64,000 nt of DNA from Virgibacillus proomii (GCF_900162615.1 NZ_FUFN01000010.1:440149-504148); one strand, 5' to 3'. Counted from the stretch's first letter, positions 8,059-17,244 are shown. The notes: generated by a model from the letters alone, not told the origin. Made by a program: numbers and translations.

Positions 8059-8297
8059 TTCGCATCTAAGGTGCCGTAAGACCCTATTTCAAGGAAATAC
8101 GAAGAACTCTAAGTGAGAGATCACGGCACCCAATGCAACTTGGTAGGTTATTCCATGGTATTAAGAAAGTTTCAACGTTTTAAGTGTAAAATGAAGTCAA
8201 CCCTAATTTCTTCGGTAATCGTACTTTGTGCACATTACAGTAAAGTTCTTTCTCTCTTTATGCAGAGTTTGTACGTTGACCAATCGCTAGTGTTTTT
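8059..8297 (+). repeat. Dispersed repeat, copy 5, between treP and treA
   Basis: CGCATCTAAGGTGCCGTAAG begins the copy; GGTGCCGT pairs with ACGGCACC about 60 bases on. The middle is diverged (TGTAAAATGAAGTCAACCC) and the end is GTTTGTACGTTGACC followed by a TAGTGTTTTT tail, as in the long forms. It fills the whole gap between two genes expected to be cotranscribed, so the transcript must pass through it. Confidence 0.7.
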
Positions 8298-8304
8298 AAA
8301 AAAG

Positions 8305-10212
8305 CTATCCGAGTAATCTATGCTTGCGGAGAGCTATAATATACGTAATGACAAAAGGCACAATGATAACAATGACCATTCCGATAATAAAGGAGAACCA
8401 ATGTTCTGGAATAATGGAAAATATTCCCGGCAAACCACCTACACCGATAGAAGTGGCTAGTACCTTTTGCATGGTGATAAACGCTCCAGCAATAGAGGAT
8501 CCGACAATAGCAGCAATAAATGGATATTTAAAACGCAAGTTCACTCCAAACATTGCTGGTTCCGTAATACCGAGCCATGCGGATATTCCGGATGTTCCCG
8601 CAAGTCCTTTTAACTTATCATCTTTTGCTGCAAGCATCATTGCAAAAGCAGCTGCTCCTTGGGCGATATTGGATAACGCCAGGATTGGCCATAGAAACGT
8701 AGAGTTAGTGCTGCCGATTAATTGTAAATCAACGGCAAGGAAAGTGTGGTGCATTCCTGTAATAACCATTGGCGCATACAGAGCTCCATACACGAAGCCA
8801 CCAACTACCGCGTAATGATCAAACAATGCTACTAACCCATCTGTAATCCAATTTCCAATGGTAAAGGTAATTGGTCCAATAATAATAAAAGTTAAGAATC
8901 CAGTTACTAGTAATGCGACAGGTGCTACAACAAGCAATTGAATAGAATCCCATACGCGCTTCCGTAAGAATAGTTCAATTTTCGCCAGTACCCAAGATGC
9001 AAATAATACAGGTAATACTTGACCTTGATAACCAATTTTATTTACTTCCAGTCCGAATAAATTCCATGTTGGCACCGTTCCTTCTTTTAAAGCTGCACCA
9101 TATTCCCATGCATTGAGTAAAGCTGGATGTACAAGGATTAACCCAAGCACAACGCCTAATAATTCGCTGCCACCAAATCGTTTCATTGCTGACCAGCCAA
9201 TTAAAGCAGGTAAAAATGTAAGTGCTGTATTTGCAATGATATTAATCATATCAGCAATACCCGCCCATTGTGGGTACATTTCAATAACAGCTTGATCCCC
9301 AAAAATTCCAGGATTAGCTAAAATGTTATTGATCCCCATCAAGAGGCCTGCTGTTACAATAGCAGGCAAAATAGGAATAAAAATATCTGCAAGAACTTTA
9401 ACCCCTCGTTGTAAGACGTTTTGTTTCTTTCCGCCAGCTGCCTTTACTTCCTCCTTGGAAGCTTGACGAATTCCGGTTTTTTCTACCATTGCTTGGTATA
9501 TTTTATCAACGGTTCCTTGACCAATGACAACTTGAAATTGACCATTTGTTGTAAATGACCCTTTTACTACATTTATATTTTCCAATGCGGATTGGTCTAC
9601 TTTGTTTTCATCTTTTAATGCAAACCGAAGTCTCGTGACACAGTGTGTAGCTGCCTGTATATTGTCTACGCCACCAATTGCTTTGACAATAGCTTCTGCT
9701 TCTTTTGCAAACTGGATTGTTGACTCCATCTGCTTACTTTGTGTAACTTGTTTTGTTACGGATAAGATAACGTCTTCGGTTTTTGTAACGGTGTTTATCG
9801 TTCTATCTTCTATCTTCCACACATCTCGATTTGTAATTATAATCGGTGTGATTAAATTAAACCCTTTTTCTCTTAATCCATTGATATCGAAAGTGATTAA
9901 TGTATCACCCGTATTTATTTGATCACCCTGTTTAACAAAAGCGTCAAATCCTTCTCCGTTCAACGAAACCGTTTCAAGACCGATATGAATAAGCAATTCT
10001 ATCCCAGTATCACTTCGTAATCCAATAGCATGTTTCGTCGGGAAAAGCTGTATGACCTTTCCAGAAAAAGGAGCTACGACCTTTCCTGTAGTTGGCTCAA
10101 TGGCTATGCCATCTCCCATCATTTTTTGTGAAAATGTTGGATCTGGAACTTTTTCTAATTGTAAAACGCTTCCGCTAATGGGTGCATAAATTTTTTGATT
10201 TCCAATACCCAT
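8305..10212 (-). CDS. treP: Trehalose PTS transporter, fused EIIA-EIIB-EIIC
   Basis: A 635-residue membrane permease that imports and phosphorylates trehalose using phosphoenolpyruvate. Domain order is unusual for TreP: residues 1 to about 140 are a glucose-type EIIA with the phosphorylated histidine in LLIHIGLETV; residues about 165-245 are EIIB with the phosphocysteine in THCVTRLRFAL; the rest is a hydrophobic EIIC ending near residue 630. B. subtilis TreP has only EIIB-EIIC and borrows EIIA from the glucose enzyme, so this protein carries its own. The start has a perfect GGAGG seven bases from the ATG. First gene of the operon, directly behind the TreR-controlled promoter. Confidence 0.9.
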   Translation of the reverse strand: MGIGNQKIYAPISGSVLQLEKVPDPTFSQKMMGDGIAIEPTTGKVVAPFSGKVIQLFPTKHAIGLRSDTGIELLIHIGLETVSLNGEGFDAFVKQGDQINTGDTLITFDINGLREKGFNLITPIIITNRDVWKIEDRTINTVTKTEDVILSVTKQVTQSKQMESTIQFAKEAEAIVKAIGGVDNIQAATHCVTRLRFALKDENKVDQSALENINVVKGSFTTNGQFQVVIGQGTVDKIYQAMVEKTGIRQASKEEVKAAGGKKQNVLQRGVKVLADIFIPILPAIVTAGLLMGINNILANPGIFGDQAVIEMYPQWAGIADMINIIANTALTFLPALIGWSAMKRFGGSELLGVVLGLILVHPALLNAWEYGAALKEGTVPTWNLFGLEVNKIGYQGQVLPVLFASWVLAKIELFLRKRVWDSIQLLVVAPVALLVTGFLTFIIIGPITFTIGNWITDGLVALFDHYAVVGGFVYGALYAPMVITGMHHTFLAVDLQLIGSTNSTFLWPILALSNIAQGAAAFAMMLAAKDDKLKGLAGTSGISAWLGITEPAMFGVNLRFKYPFIAAIVGSSIAGAFITMQKVLATSIGVGGLPGIFSIIPEHWFSFIIGMVIVIIVPFVITYIIALRKHRLLG

Positions 10213-10260
10213 TGGATATCCTCCTCTTTAAGCTTCTTAATATAGGATTAACCAAAATAA

Positions 10261-10312
10261 ACATGTATATACAAGTCAATTTTAGTATAACTTGTATATA
10301 CATGTTTTGCAA
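10261..10312 (-). promoter_or_regulatory. treP promoter with two TreR operators
   Basis: Minus strand TTGCAA (10312-10307), 17 bases, TATACT (10289-10284). The spacer is filled by CTTGTATATACATG (10291-10304), and a mirror copy CATGTATATACAAG lies at 10262-10275 just after the -10 box. Both contain the TTGTATATACA core known for TreR sites, so repressor dimers would cover the promoter. The paired placement is seen; binding is inferred from the known TreR consensus. Confidence 0.88.
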
Positions 10313-10556
10313 GCGTTGCCTTTTATGGTGGTTAAAGATGGTTTATTTCAAAAATTAAGAAATTAAATTCGAGGATTTGGTAGTATTCAATTAAATTTGG
10401 AACGGTACTTATCTAAGATAAATGGGGTAGATGGAAGGATGAGAACTAAATGGGGTTGCGAAAAAGTATATAAAAGGGGGGAAGAATACAGATGATTTTA
10501 TATCAGGGACAACAAATAGGTAATGTAAAATTGCAATAACATAGCAGCAACATCAG

Positions 10557-10700
10557 ACCGTTTCGAAGTGGAACCAAAACAACGCAAAGTAGGGAGGGGC
10601 CGCTTCGAAGCTGAACCAAAACAACGCAAAGTGGGAGAGACTGCTTCGAAGTCCAACCAGAACACGGCAAAGTAGGGAGACCAATTCGAAGTTGAAACAC
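10557..10700. repeat. Tandem minisatellite, unit about 41 bp, 3.5 copies
   Basis: Copies begin with TTCGAAG at 10562, 10604, 10645 and 10685 and continue AACCAAAACAACGCAAAGT then GGGAGA, with 40, 41 and 42-base spacing. Each copy has its own substitutions, so it is not a recent duplication. On the minus strand the units translate in two frames to repeated peptides (LRCFGS, TSKRS), but the unit length not being a multiple of three argues against a protein. No ribosome binding site supports a gene. Confidence 0.85.
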
Positions 10701-10728
10701 GTATTACGATAACCAAGATAAAGATATC

Positions 10729-11289
10729 TTAAGCATAATCTACGACTTGTAATCTGTCGTTTGTTTGCGAACTGAATTCTTGCAGCTTTCCTTCGTAAAC
10801 AAATTGGAAGCTTTCAGTTGTTTGTAAGTCATATGGGGAAATCAATGATATGGGCTTATTGAATTGAATGACATTGCTTTCTTGAAGAATTGCAGCAACA
10901 AATTGCGAACAGAAAAAGGCATTTTTTCTCTTAATTGGCCGTTTTAATAGAAAACCAAACAAACCTATAAAATTATAGCGATAATGATCTTTTTCCGCTT
11001 GTAATTGCTGAATATAGTTTTGCATTTTTTTCCATTGGTCTTCTGTAATAGAAATGGAATAAACTACTCCAGTTGCTTGTTTAAATATACCACCTTTAAT
11101 ATCTTCTTGAACAAAACCACCGATAAAAGGGTTCTTAGGAGTTTTTCTTCCAAAACTATAAACTTGTTTAAGCTGTTCATCAAAAGCTATCGAAGCATGA
11201 TTGAATGGTTTTTTTGTATATAGTTTGATCAGTCTGGTTAGCCATGTTCCTGTATCAGTTAGCAATAAGTATACTTCTTTATCTTGCAC
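10729..11289 (-). CDS. Permuted papain-like (YiiX/YebB-type) cysteine hydrolase
   Basis: A 186-residue protein that fits the circularly permuted NlpC/P60-like family. The conserved histidine is in FNHASIAFD at about residue 31, and the cysteine comes late, in FFCSQFVAAIL at about 127, the reversed order that defines the permuted fold. The N-terminus VYLLLTDTGTWLTRLIKLYT matches the family opening. Members cleave amide or ester bonds in cell-wall peptides or lipids; the substrate here is unknown. There is no clear signal peptide. It stands alone: the tandem repeat lies downstream and an 860-base gap upstream. Confidence 0.7.
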   Translation of the reverse strand: MQDKEVYLLLTDTGTWLTRLIKLYTKKPFNHASIAFDEQLKQVYSFGRKTPKNPFIGGFVQEDIKGGIFKQATGVVYSISITEDQWKKMQNYIQQLQAEKDHYRYNFIGLFGFLLKRPIKRKNAFFCSQFVAAILQESNVIQFNKPISLISPYDLQTTESFQFVYEGKLQEFSSQTNDRLQVVDYA

Positions 11290-12155
11290 AATTATCTCTC
11301 CTAGAATTTATAGCTTTTCTTATGAAAAAATAACCTGTATAAAGGGCGGTTCAAAAAGGTAAAAATAACGCAACGTTCTTCGTGACTGTGTTTTTAAATA
11401 CAAGTCTTCCTCTGGTCTATCAGAAATTGTACGCCAGAGATTTTTTGACTTTCATTAATATCTTTTTTATGTTGGATTATGCAGTTCATGTTGATATGGT
11501 CGCTTTTGGTTTAAGAAAAAAATGATATTATAAATTAGTACGCACCGGAGGCTAAAAAGATTCAAAATAACCAGAATTTTCCATAAGATTTGCTTGAGCC
11601 CAATTAGAAAATTAATTTAGTTTCTGATGTCACTTATTATTGTATAAATGATGTCAACGTTTGGTAACTGGCTAAGGCAATATTATTAGATACGTCTTAA
11701 GATGTATTTCTATACGTGAAATAATTATAGTAGCTTTTCTTATTGTTCGTCGGATTATTTTTTTGCCTATTTCCTGAACTAGAAAGTTCTACTAAGTAAC
11801 TTAGTGCTCTTGTATATATTAATGATGTTTTTAGTTCAACATTAATCATCCATTTATACTATTGTATGATAAACAGTAGCTGTCTATATAATAAACTTTA
11901 CTACTGAATATTGCAAGGTACTAATTTATTAAGGTTACGCTGGTTTTATGATAAGGCTATCTTGCATGATATGAAGAGAGCCTAAAATAATAAAGAACTG
12001 TTTTATCTTAGAGGAATTTTTTATATGTTTATTGTTTAATCATTTTCATACAAATGATTAAACAGCCTCAGCCCTATCATATAGAGCTAAGGCCGCCTGA
12101 ATAATTCACCCTGTTTGATTGGGGGAGTTCAATTACGAGGTAACTTAAGAAAATA
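11290..12155. other. Long intergenic gap with no recognisable gene
   Basis: I found no open frame with a start and ribosome binding site. A weak hairpin with a T run lies at 11410-11446 (CTCTGG/CCAGAG then TTTTTT, plus strand). A fragment of an IS3 transposase is annotated separately at 12055-12104. The rest is AT-rich and looks like decayed sequence. Confidence 0.6.
12055..12104 (+). mobile_element. Remnant of the 3' end of an IS3-family transposase
   Basis: GATTAAACAGCCTCAGCCCT then ATAGAGCTAAGGCCGCCTGA corresponds, with a small deletion, to codons for LN-LSP...YRAKAA-stop, the usual end of IS3-family (IS150-like) OrfB proteins. The same stretch occurs in the longer remnant at 17290-17566. 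It can fold into a hairpin, but coding similarity explains it better. Confidence 0.5.
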
Positions 12156-13292
12156 TTATTGTCTTTCTTGCATAGCTTTTGTCATTTGACTCCAAATAGA
12201 ACCCTTTGCTTCTTCCCCACCTTTAATCCGCGCTAATGCCATTTTTACTTGCATTCGTACTTCAAATTCAGGGTCGTCAAAAGCATTTTCTAAAGCTTTA
12301 ACTGCTGTTTCATCTCCTAATTCATATAAAAACATAGCAGCACGCCAACGGACTAATCTGCTTTTATCTGTTAGTGCTTTGATCATTTCAGGTATTGCTT
12401 CTTTAAAACCAAGATCGGATAAACAGTCTCCCGCCGTTCGTCTGACATTTACAGCCTTATCTTTTAATGCCTTAAATAAATAAGGCAGCACATCTTTATC
12501 TTCAATCATTCCTAGATAAGCTGTTGCCAACCTGCGAATGGAGGCTTTTTCATCGTTAAGGGCTTTTTCTAATACTGGTAAATCATCCTTTGTTGGATTT
12601 ATTTGATCTAATGCCGCATACCGTTCTTTCCAGCTTGGATTATCCAGCACGTCTAAGGCCACTTTTTGATTGCGTGAAGCAACAAAAGAATCATCACTTG
12701 TTAATGCATAATTTACTAAATCATTTAACCGTTTTTCATTATAGCTGGCAGAAATCTCTTCCACTACTTCTTTCCCAATTGCCTCAAGTTCTCCATAGCG
12801 TGGGCTCTGCTCAATCCATTTTCGTTCTTCAAGAAGGTTATCTGCGGCTGCAGAAACACGCATGACCGCGTCCATAAAACGGGCAGGTAATCCAAACCGT
12901 TTTTCTGTATCCTTTGCTACTAATTTTACTTGCATTGGAATGTAGCGAAATAGTTGGAGATATACATTTACTTCACCGAAAGCGTCCTCTGTAACGGCTT
13001 GGTTTTTGGGAATGGGTTCCTTATTAGCTTCGTTAGATCCCAGTAACTCTCTAACCTTTGGCAGAATTTCTTCCCAAGGAACACGTGGATTACGTTCCAA
13101 TGCAATAAAGTCAATAACTCTGTATAGACCTTTTACTCCATTAACTTGAAATAAAGCTTTTATATAAGCAGGTGCGTCTTGTTTATCACCATCTATTGTA
13201 TAATTTAGTGTTTTGCCTTCTGGCAATTGTTCGTCTACATTTATTTTCATGGAATATGGGCTAGGAGTAGGCTCAATAGATACTATTTTCAT
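12156..13292 (-). CDS. ypgR: CvfC/YpgR family protein: NifU-N-like domain plus HEAT repeats
   Basis: A 378-residue cytosolic protein. Residues 1 to about 90 form a domain of the Nfu/NifU N-terminal family (TPSPYSMKINVDEQLP..., GVKGLYRVIDFIALER). The C-terminal half is a run of HEAT-like repeats such as KASIRRLATAYLGMIEDKDV, KAVNVRRTAGDCLSDLG and RLVRWRAAMFLYELGD. This architecture is that of S. aureus conserved virulence factor C and B. subtilis YpgR; the molecular role is not known. It stands as a single gene with an ATG after AAAAGGGGGATGCAAC. Identification is by architecture and known length. Confidence 0.85.
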   Translation of the reverse strand: MKIVSIEPTPSPYSMKINVDEQLPEGKTLNYTIDGDKQDAPAYIKALFQVNGVKGLYRVIDFIALERNPRVPWEEILPKVRELLGSNEANKEPIPKNQAVTEDAFGEVNVYLQLFRYIPMQVKLVAKDTEKRFGLPARFMDAVMRVSAAADNLLEERKWIEQSPRYGELEAIGKEVVEEISASYNEKRLNDLVNYALTSDDSFVASRNQKVALDVLDNPSWKERYAALDQINPTKDDLPVLEKALNDEKASIRRLATAYLGMIEDKDVLPYLFKALKDKAVNVRRTAGDCLSDLGFKEAIPEMIKALTDKSRLVRWRAAMFLYELGDETAVKALENAFDDPEFEVRMQVKMALARIKGGEEAKGSIWSQMTKAMQERQ

Positions 13293-13410
13293 GTTGCATC
13301 CCCCTTTTATAGTAGTTCGTAAATAAATAGTAACAAATAAACAAATAGGAATCTAATTGAAAGGGTTTTCGATAGAAACTGGCACAGTAACTTTGAAAGG
13401 TAAGAGAATA

Positions 13411-13667
13411 TGGAGAAGTCTAAGTGGAAGATAATGGTGACAGGAAATGGAAAGCTACGATAGCGGCATATCGCATGAAGAAAAACATTTTTTAAGAAAA
13501 AGGAAAACTTCATTGAAAAGGCATCACACGAAGAAAAAGCGGTTTTCTTTTTCAAAGATAAGAAAAGTTTCAAAAGCGATACATTGCGATTTTTCAAGCA
13601 CACTTTTATTTTAAACTTTTGTTTCATTTCAAGGAAAAGCCCACTGAATGAAGTTTCACTTTATGTT
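13411..13667 (+). repeat. Dispersed repeat, copy 6
   Basis: Contains GGAGAAGTCTAAGTGG and two units of the module GGAAAGCTACGATAGCGGCA / GCGATACATTGCGATTTTTC, ending GAATGAAGTTTCACTTTATG. The copy ends at a TATAAT hexamer (13667-13672) about 80 bases before ykhA, so it may contribute promoter elements. A 106-codon minus-strand frame across it is an artefact of the repeat. Confidence 0.65.
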
Positions 13668-13754
13668 ATAATACTAAAGCTATCTATTTTTTAAAAGTAG
13701 AGGTGAATCTTCTTAAGGGGAAGATGTTTTTAATTGTACAAAGGGGAGTAGAGA

Positions 13755-14228
13755 ATGGAAAAACTAGCAATGAGCGCATCAAAAATAATCCAAACAAGAT
13801 TAGTTCTCCCGCCTGATACGAATCATTTAAACACCATTTTTGGCGGCAGAATATTAGCTTATATTGATGAGATTGGAGCACTTTGTGCGATGAAGCATGC
13901 TAAAAGCACCGTCGTAACAGCATCGATTGATTCTGTGGATTTTCTCTCACCTGCAAAAGCTGGGGACGCTTTAACACTAGAAGCGTTTGTAACATATACA
14001 GGAAGAACATCCATGGAAATATACGTAAAAGTAGTTGCCAAAGATTTAATTAATCAGCATGAACGATTAACAACGGAATCATTTCTAACAATGGTAGCTG
14101 TTGATGAACAAGGAAAGCCTAGACCTGTTCCGCAAGTATATCCAGAAACTGAGGAAGAAAAAATATTATTTGAGTCAGCACCTTTCCGCAGAGAAAATCG
14201 GAAACAGCGTGCTGCAAATCGAAAATAA
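13755..14228 (+). CDS. ykhA: Acyl-CoA thioesterase, YkhA-type hotdog fold
   Basis: A 157-residue hotdog thioesterase that hydrolyses acyl-CoA to free acid and CoA in the cytosol. The family hallmark is TNHLNTIFGGRILAYIDEIG at about residues 23-42, where the asparagine and the aspartate of YIDEIG are catalytic; VVTASIDSVDFLSPAKAGD follows. Length matches B. subtilis YkhA. GGGGAG lies eight bases upstream of the ATG, and a terminator follows directly, so it is a single-gene unit. A dispersed repeat ends just upstream. Confidence 0.9.
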   Translation: MEKLAMSASKIIQTRLVLPPDTNHLNTIFGGRILAYIDEIGALCAMKHAKSTVVTASIDSVDFLSPAKAGDALTLEAFVTYTGRTSMEIYVKVVAKDLINQHERLTTESFLTMVAVDEQGKPRPVPQVYPETEEEKILFESAPFRRENRKQRAANRK

Positions 14229-14236
14229 AGCAGTAG

Positions 14237-14266
14237 CTGTTGATTCTTGGGGAGTCAACAGTTTTT
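14237..14266 (+). terminator. Terminator after ykhA
   Basis: CTGTTGAT and GTCAACAG pair (one G-U) around a nine-base loop and run into TTTTTA. It starts eight bases after the ykhA stop codon. Confidence 0.8.
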
Positions 14267-14284
14267 ATACTATGGATTTTGTTT

Positions 14285-14446
14285 ATTCCGCATGTAACTG
14301 ACAGTTAGACCCCAACTTCCATGCTACGAGGTAAAACCTAGGAGGGTAAGTGGAGATCCAACTGCAAGGCAAAAGCCCGATAGTTTATCCTAACAACCCA
14401 GTGAGGGATAGAAGAAAACCTCCACTGATTGAGGATTCATCTTACG
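14285..14446 (+). repeat. Dispersed structured repeat, copy 7
   Basis: Opens ATTCCGCATGTAACTGACAG. Outer stem CAGTT/AACTG, box AAAGCCCGAT, terminal hairpin CAGTG...CACTG followed by GATTGAGGATTCATCTTAC. Closely related to copy 3, which has the same stem class. Confidence 0.75.
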
Positions 14447-14629
14447 TTGGTTAATTTTTGTATATCTTTTCTCTACATTTAATTTTGACGGCAAGTCCCT
14501 AAAGGTTGATTCACTCATTCTACGATTTGAGCAGTCTCTTTGTTAAGTTCCATGTTTGTTGGAGTCAAGGGATTTTAGCTTGAATTCATGTAGATATGTT
14601 TCTATATGATTACCTTTTTTAGAGTAGCA

Positions 14630-14932
14630 TTCTAGCTTAAGTAATCAAGATACTAGCAAACTTCGGTTTTTTTACTACGATAAGTCAACATTGGACTCTC
14701 CATCGCCGTTTTCACTTTATTCCGAGTGTAGGAGAGCCGTATTCCTTTTTTAAAAAAAGCGCCTATGATGTTGCGATATTTATAGGAAACGGCTCCTAAA
14801 TTATCGATTCGTGGGTTGATAAGACAATGTATGTTTCGAGAGGTCTACACTGCACGCAGAAAAGTGTTTTTTTTCAAGAACACCTGCGAACTCAGCCTTT
14901 GATCTTCTGTTTCAAGTCCAGTTGTACGTTAC
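14630..14932 (+). repeat. Dispersed repeat, copy 8 (long form)
   Basis: Left end TCTAGCTTAAGTAATCAAGA then ACTAGCAAACTTCGG; inside, CTACGATAAGTCAACATTGG, the arms AGAGCCGT/ACGGCTC followed by CTAAATTATCGATTCG, and a degraded tail; right end CAGTTGTACGTTACTATTA. It abuts the stop codon of yqxD, three bases away. Confidence 0.7.
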
Positions 14933-14934
14933 TA

Positions 14935-15390
14935 TTAATCACTTGTGCTTTTGTTCTTTAGTAATGCTTTAAAACGAATTTCAAATTGTTTAATATCATC
15001 CTCCGTAAAAGGTTTTGGGCCTTTTGTACGCTTGCCGCTTTTTCTCGCCATCGCACTTAAATAGCGGTTTTGTAGGAGTTGATCAATATTTTTGTTCGTA
15101 TATTGGAAGCCTTTATGATGAATGACATAACAGTCTTTGGCAAGGGCTAACGAAGCCAGTCCATAATCTTGTGTCACAATAATGTCATCTTGTTTTGCAA
15201 GCCTGATAATACGATAATCAGCAGCATCAGCACCTTCATCAACATATATTGTTTCTACTCCTTGTGGTTCTTCTTTCATCGAAAAGTGGGAAAAACTTTG
15301 AACGAGTATAACGGGTAGATTGAATTCTTTAGCTATTTTTTTAATGGACTCTTTAACTGGACACGCATCGGCATCTACAAGTATTCTCAT
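14935..15390 (-). CDS. yqxD: YaiI/YqxD family (UPF0178) protein
   Basis: A 151-residue member of UPF0178. The signature RILVDADACPVKESI is at residues 2-16; acidic residues in DEGADAADYRI and TQDYGLASLA complete the metal-binding pattern expected for its PIN/NYN-like nuclease fold. A basic tail (RKSGKRTKGPKPF) follows. The activity has not been established for the family as far as I know, so a nuclease role is inference. A repeat ends three bases from its stop, so no gene-specific terminator remains. Confidence 0.88.
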   Translation of the reverse strand: MRILVDADACPVKESIKKIAKEFNLPVILVQSFSHFSMKEEPQGVETIYVDEGADAADYRIIRLAKQDDIIVTQDYGLASLALAKDCYVIHHKGFQYTNKNIDQLLQNRYLSAMARKSGKRTKGPKPFTEDDIKQFEIRFKALLKNKSTSD

Positions 15391-15550
15391 TTAAAAAACC
15401 TCTCATTCATTCCATCTTTGTACTGAAGTAGTATAACCACCATATTTTCCTAATCGTTCTCAATAGCCGGAGTTCTTTTGCAAAGTACCAAGATGTAAAT
15501 AGGTCGTTTTAGTAGCTATTCAATATGAAAAACATCCTCGTGTAGATATA

Positions 15551-15958
15551 CTACTCTTCTGTTAATACAGGATACGTACCTTCTTCGTCATGAATTTCTG
15601 TCCCGGTTAGGGGTGGATTAAATACACAGACAAGGTGCAAATCAGCAGTTGTCGCACGAATATAATGTCTATCATGTTCATTTAACGCATACATCGTTCC
15701 TGGAGAGATTTTGTAAATAACTCCAGTTTTCTTACCGTTCTCATCGGCAATTTCGATTTCTCCCTCTCCTTTAATACAATAACACGCTTCAAAGTGATTC
15801 TTATACCAATGGTAGTTATCAGCACCTTTTTTAATAACAGTGACTGTCATTGAAAATCCCATACCATCTTTCTGAAGCAACAGCCTTCGACTATTCCAAT
15901 TTTCACCGACAACATCTAAATCAGTATGAATAATGTCCTCTAGTTTTCTGACAATCAT
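15551..15958 (-). CDS. ectC: L-ectoine synthase, standing alone
   Basis: A 135-residue cupin enzyme that closes N-gamma-acetyl-diaminobutyrate to ectoine, an osmoprotectant. The opening MIVRKLEDI is typical; NHFEACYCIKGEGEIE holds the glutamate ligand, GTMYALNEHDRHY the tyrosine and histidine that bind iron in characterised EctC. All look intact. GGGAG lies eight bases before the chosen ATG; a GTG three codons earlier is less likely. The usual partners ectA and ectB are not beside it and neighbours are unrelated, so either the operon lies elsewhere or this is one of the known solitary ectC genes. Confidence 0.9.
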   Translation of the reverse strand: MIVRKLEDIIHTDLDVVGENWNSRRLLLQKDGMGFSMTVTVIKKGADNYHWYKNHFEACYCIKGEGEIEIADENGKKTGVIYKISPGTMYALNEHDRHYIRATTADLHLVCVFNPPLTGTEIHDEEGTYPVLTEE

Positions 15959-16218
15959 TACAATCACTCCCTATTTCTTTTTCCACATTACAGAAACGAA
16001 AGCTGCTTTACTAATAAATGTACGCTCTCTCTCCTAAATATCATATTATATGAACACGCTACACTTTACAAAAAGGTTCCCCTTTACCGTTCCAGATTAT
16101 TTCCCTCTTGAATGTTCATGACAAATTAGCATAGCATTCTTTTCGTAAATTCATAAATGCATTGTTCCAGTCACTTATGTACTTTGTTTGGAAGTTTTCT
16201 CTATTGCCTTACTTCAAC

Positions 16219-17007
16219 CTATTTAGATGAAAAAACTGATTCAAGGAATTCCTCAACTATCTGATTAAATTGTTCAGGTTGCTCTAAGTAAGGTAAGTGT
16301 CCACTGTTCGCTATCTCAACGAATGCAGAATTCGTTAAATATTGATCAATTTCTCTCATATAGCTTTCGGGAACAAAATGGTCATTCACCCCTCGTACGA
16401 TTAAAACCGGGCATGTAATACTAGAAAGATACTGACGTTGATCATAGTCGGCTAACTCTGAAAACAATCTCTGTATATGTGCAGGATTTTAAGACCGAAG
16501 AGAATGGTGAAACCCTCTTACAATCGTTTCATTATCCGCTACTCCCATTTCCCTCAATAATGTATTAGCCCAAGTCTTCCCTTGATCATGAAGACTAAGT
16601 AAATCATATACTTCAATCCGCTTTTTACGATCCTTAGGTTCTAAGTGAGTAAATGCATTTATAATGATGAGAGCCGAAACAAGGTTGGGATAATAAGAAG
16701 CTAAATCAATCCCTATCCTAGCTCCTTTTGAAAGTCCACAAACAATAATCGATTTTAACTTCAAATGATCTACTAAGCTATGTACAACGTCAAAATATTG
16801 CTTAAAATCAATCTCATCTCCTTGCGATCTTCCATGTCCAGGTAAATCTATTGATATCACTGTCCATTTCTCTGAGAAATATTTTCTTTGATAGAACCAG
16901 TTATTCGCATTTCCGCCAAGACCATGAAGAAATATAATGACAGGTCCGCTACCTTCTACATGATAAAAAATTTTTCTACCATCATATATAAAATACACGT
17001 TTATCAT
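16219..17007 (-). pseudogene. Alpha/beta hydrolase interrupted by one in-frame stop
   Basis: One continuous 263-codon frame carries a single TAA at 16491-16489, between GFHHSLRS and NPAHIQRLFSELADY. Both sides belong to one hydrolase: oxyanion motif IFLHGLGGNANNW, DLPGHGRSQ, nucleophile in CGLSKGARIG, acid in VRGVNDHFVP, histidine in NSGHLPYLEQPEQF. Since the frame is the same on both sides, the defect is a substitution and not an indel. Without read-through the product lacks the acid and histidine and would be inactive. It may be a recent pseudogene or a sequence error. Substrate unknown. Confidence 0.85.
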
Positions 17008-17244
17008 CCTTTTCTATCGAATCATCATACAGTAACTATGTTTTTTCTTCTTATTTGTAAAGACTCTACAATATTTAAGCAAACTCAAACCATCTTGTTA
17101 TCGTTGGGCATTAGAATTATTAAATGGATATATCCAGACGGCTCGATTTCTAACCACAACTTCAGGCACATCTTCTTCTTCGTACTTTCTTTCCATCCTC
17201 TACTACGGTAGCACAAATTGAGACGCATGCGCATGAAGCGCATC

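Noticed and set aside
10557..10700. Possible CRISPR array
   Set aside because: Units are contiguous and similar along their whole length; there are no unique spacers and no cas genes.
10498..10716. Two overlapping minus-strand frames with repeated CFGS/TSKR peptides
   Set aside because: They are translations of the 41-bp tandem repeat in two frames; the unit length is not a multiple of three and no start site is present.
12061..12096. Hairpin terminator after ypgR
   Set aside because: It folds, but the same sequence recurs inside the IS3 transposase remnant at 17525, so coding ancestry explains it better; the T tract is poor.
13307..13627. 106-codon minus-strand frame before ypgR
   Set aside because: Entirely within or next to repeat copy 6; phenylalanine- and leucine-rich artefact of an AT-rich repeat.
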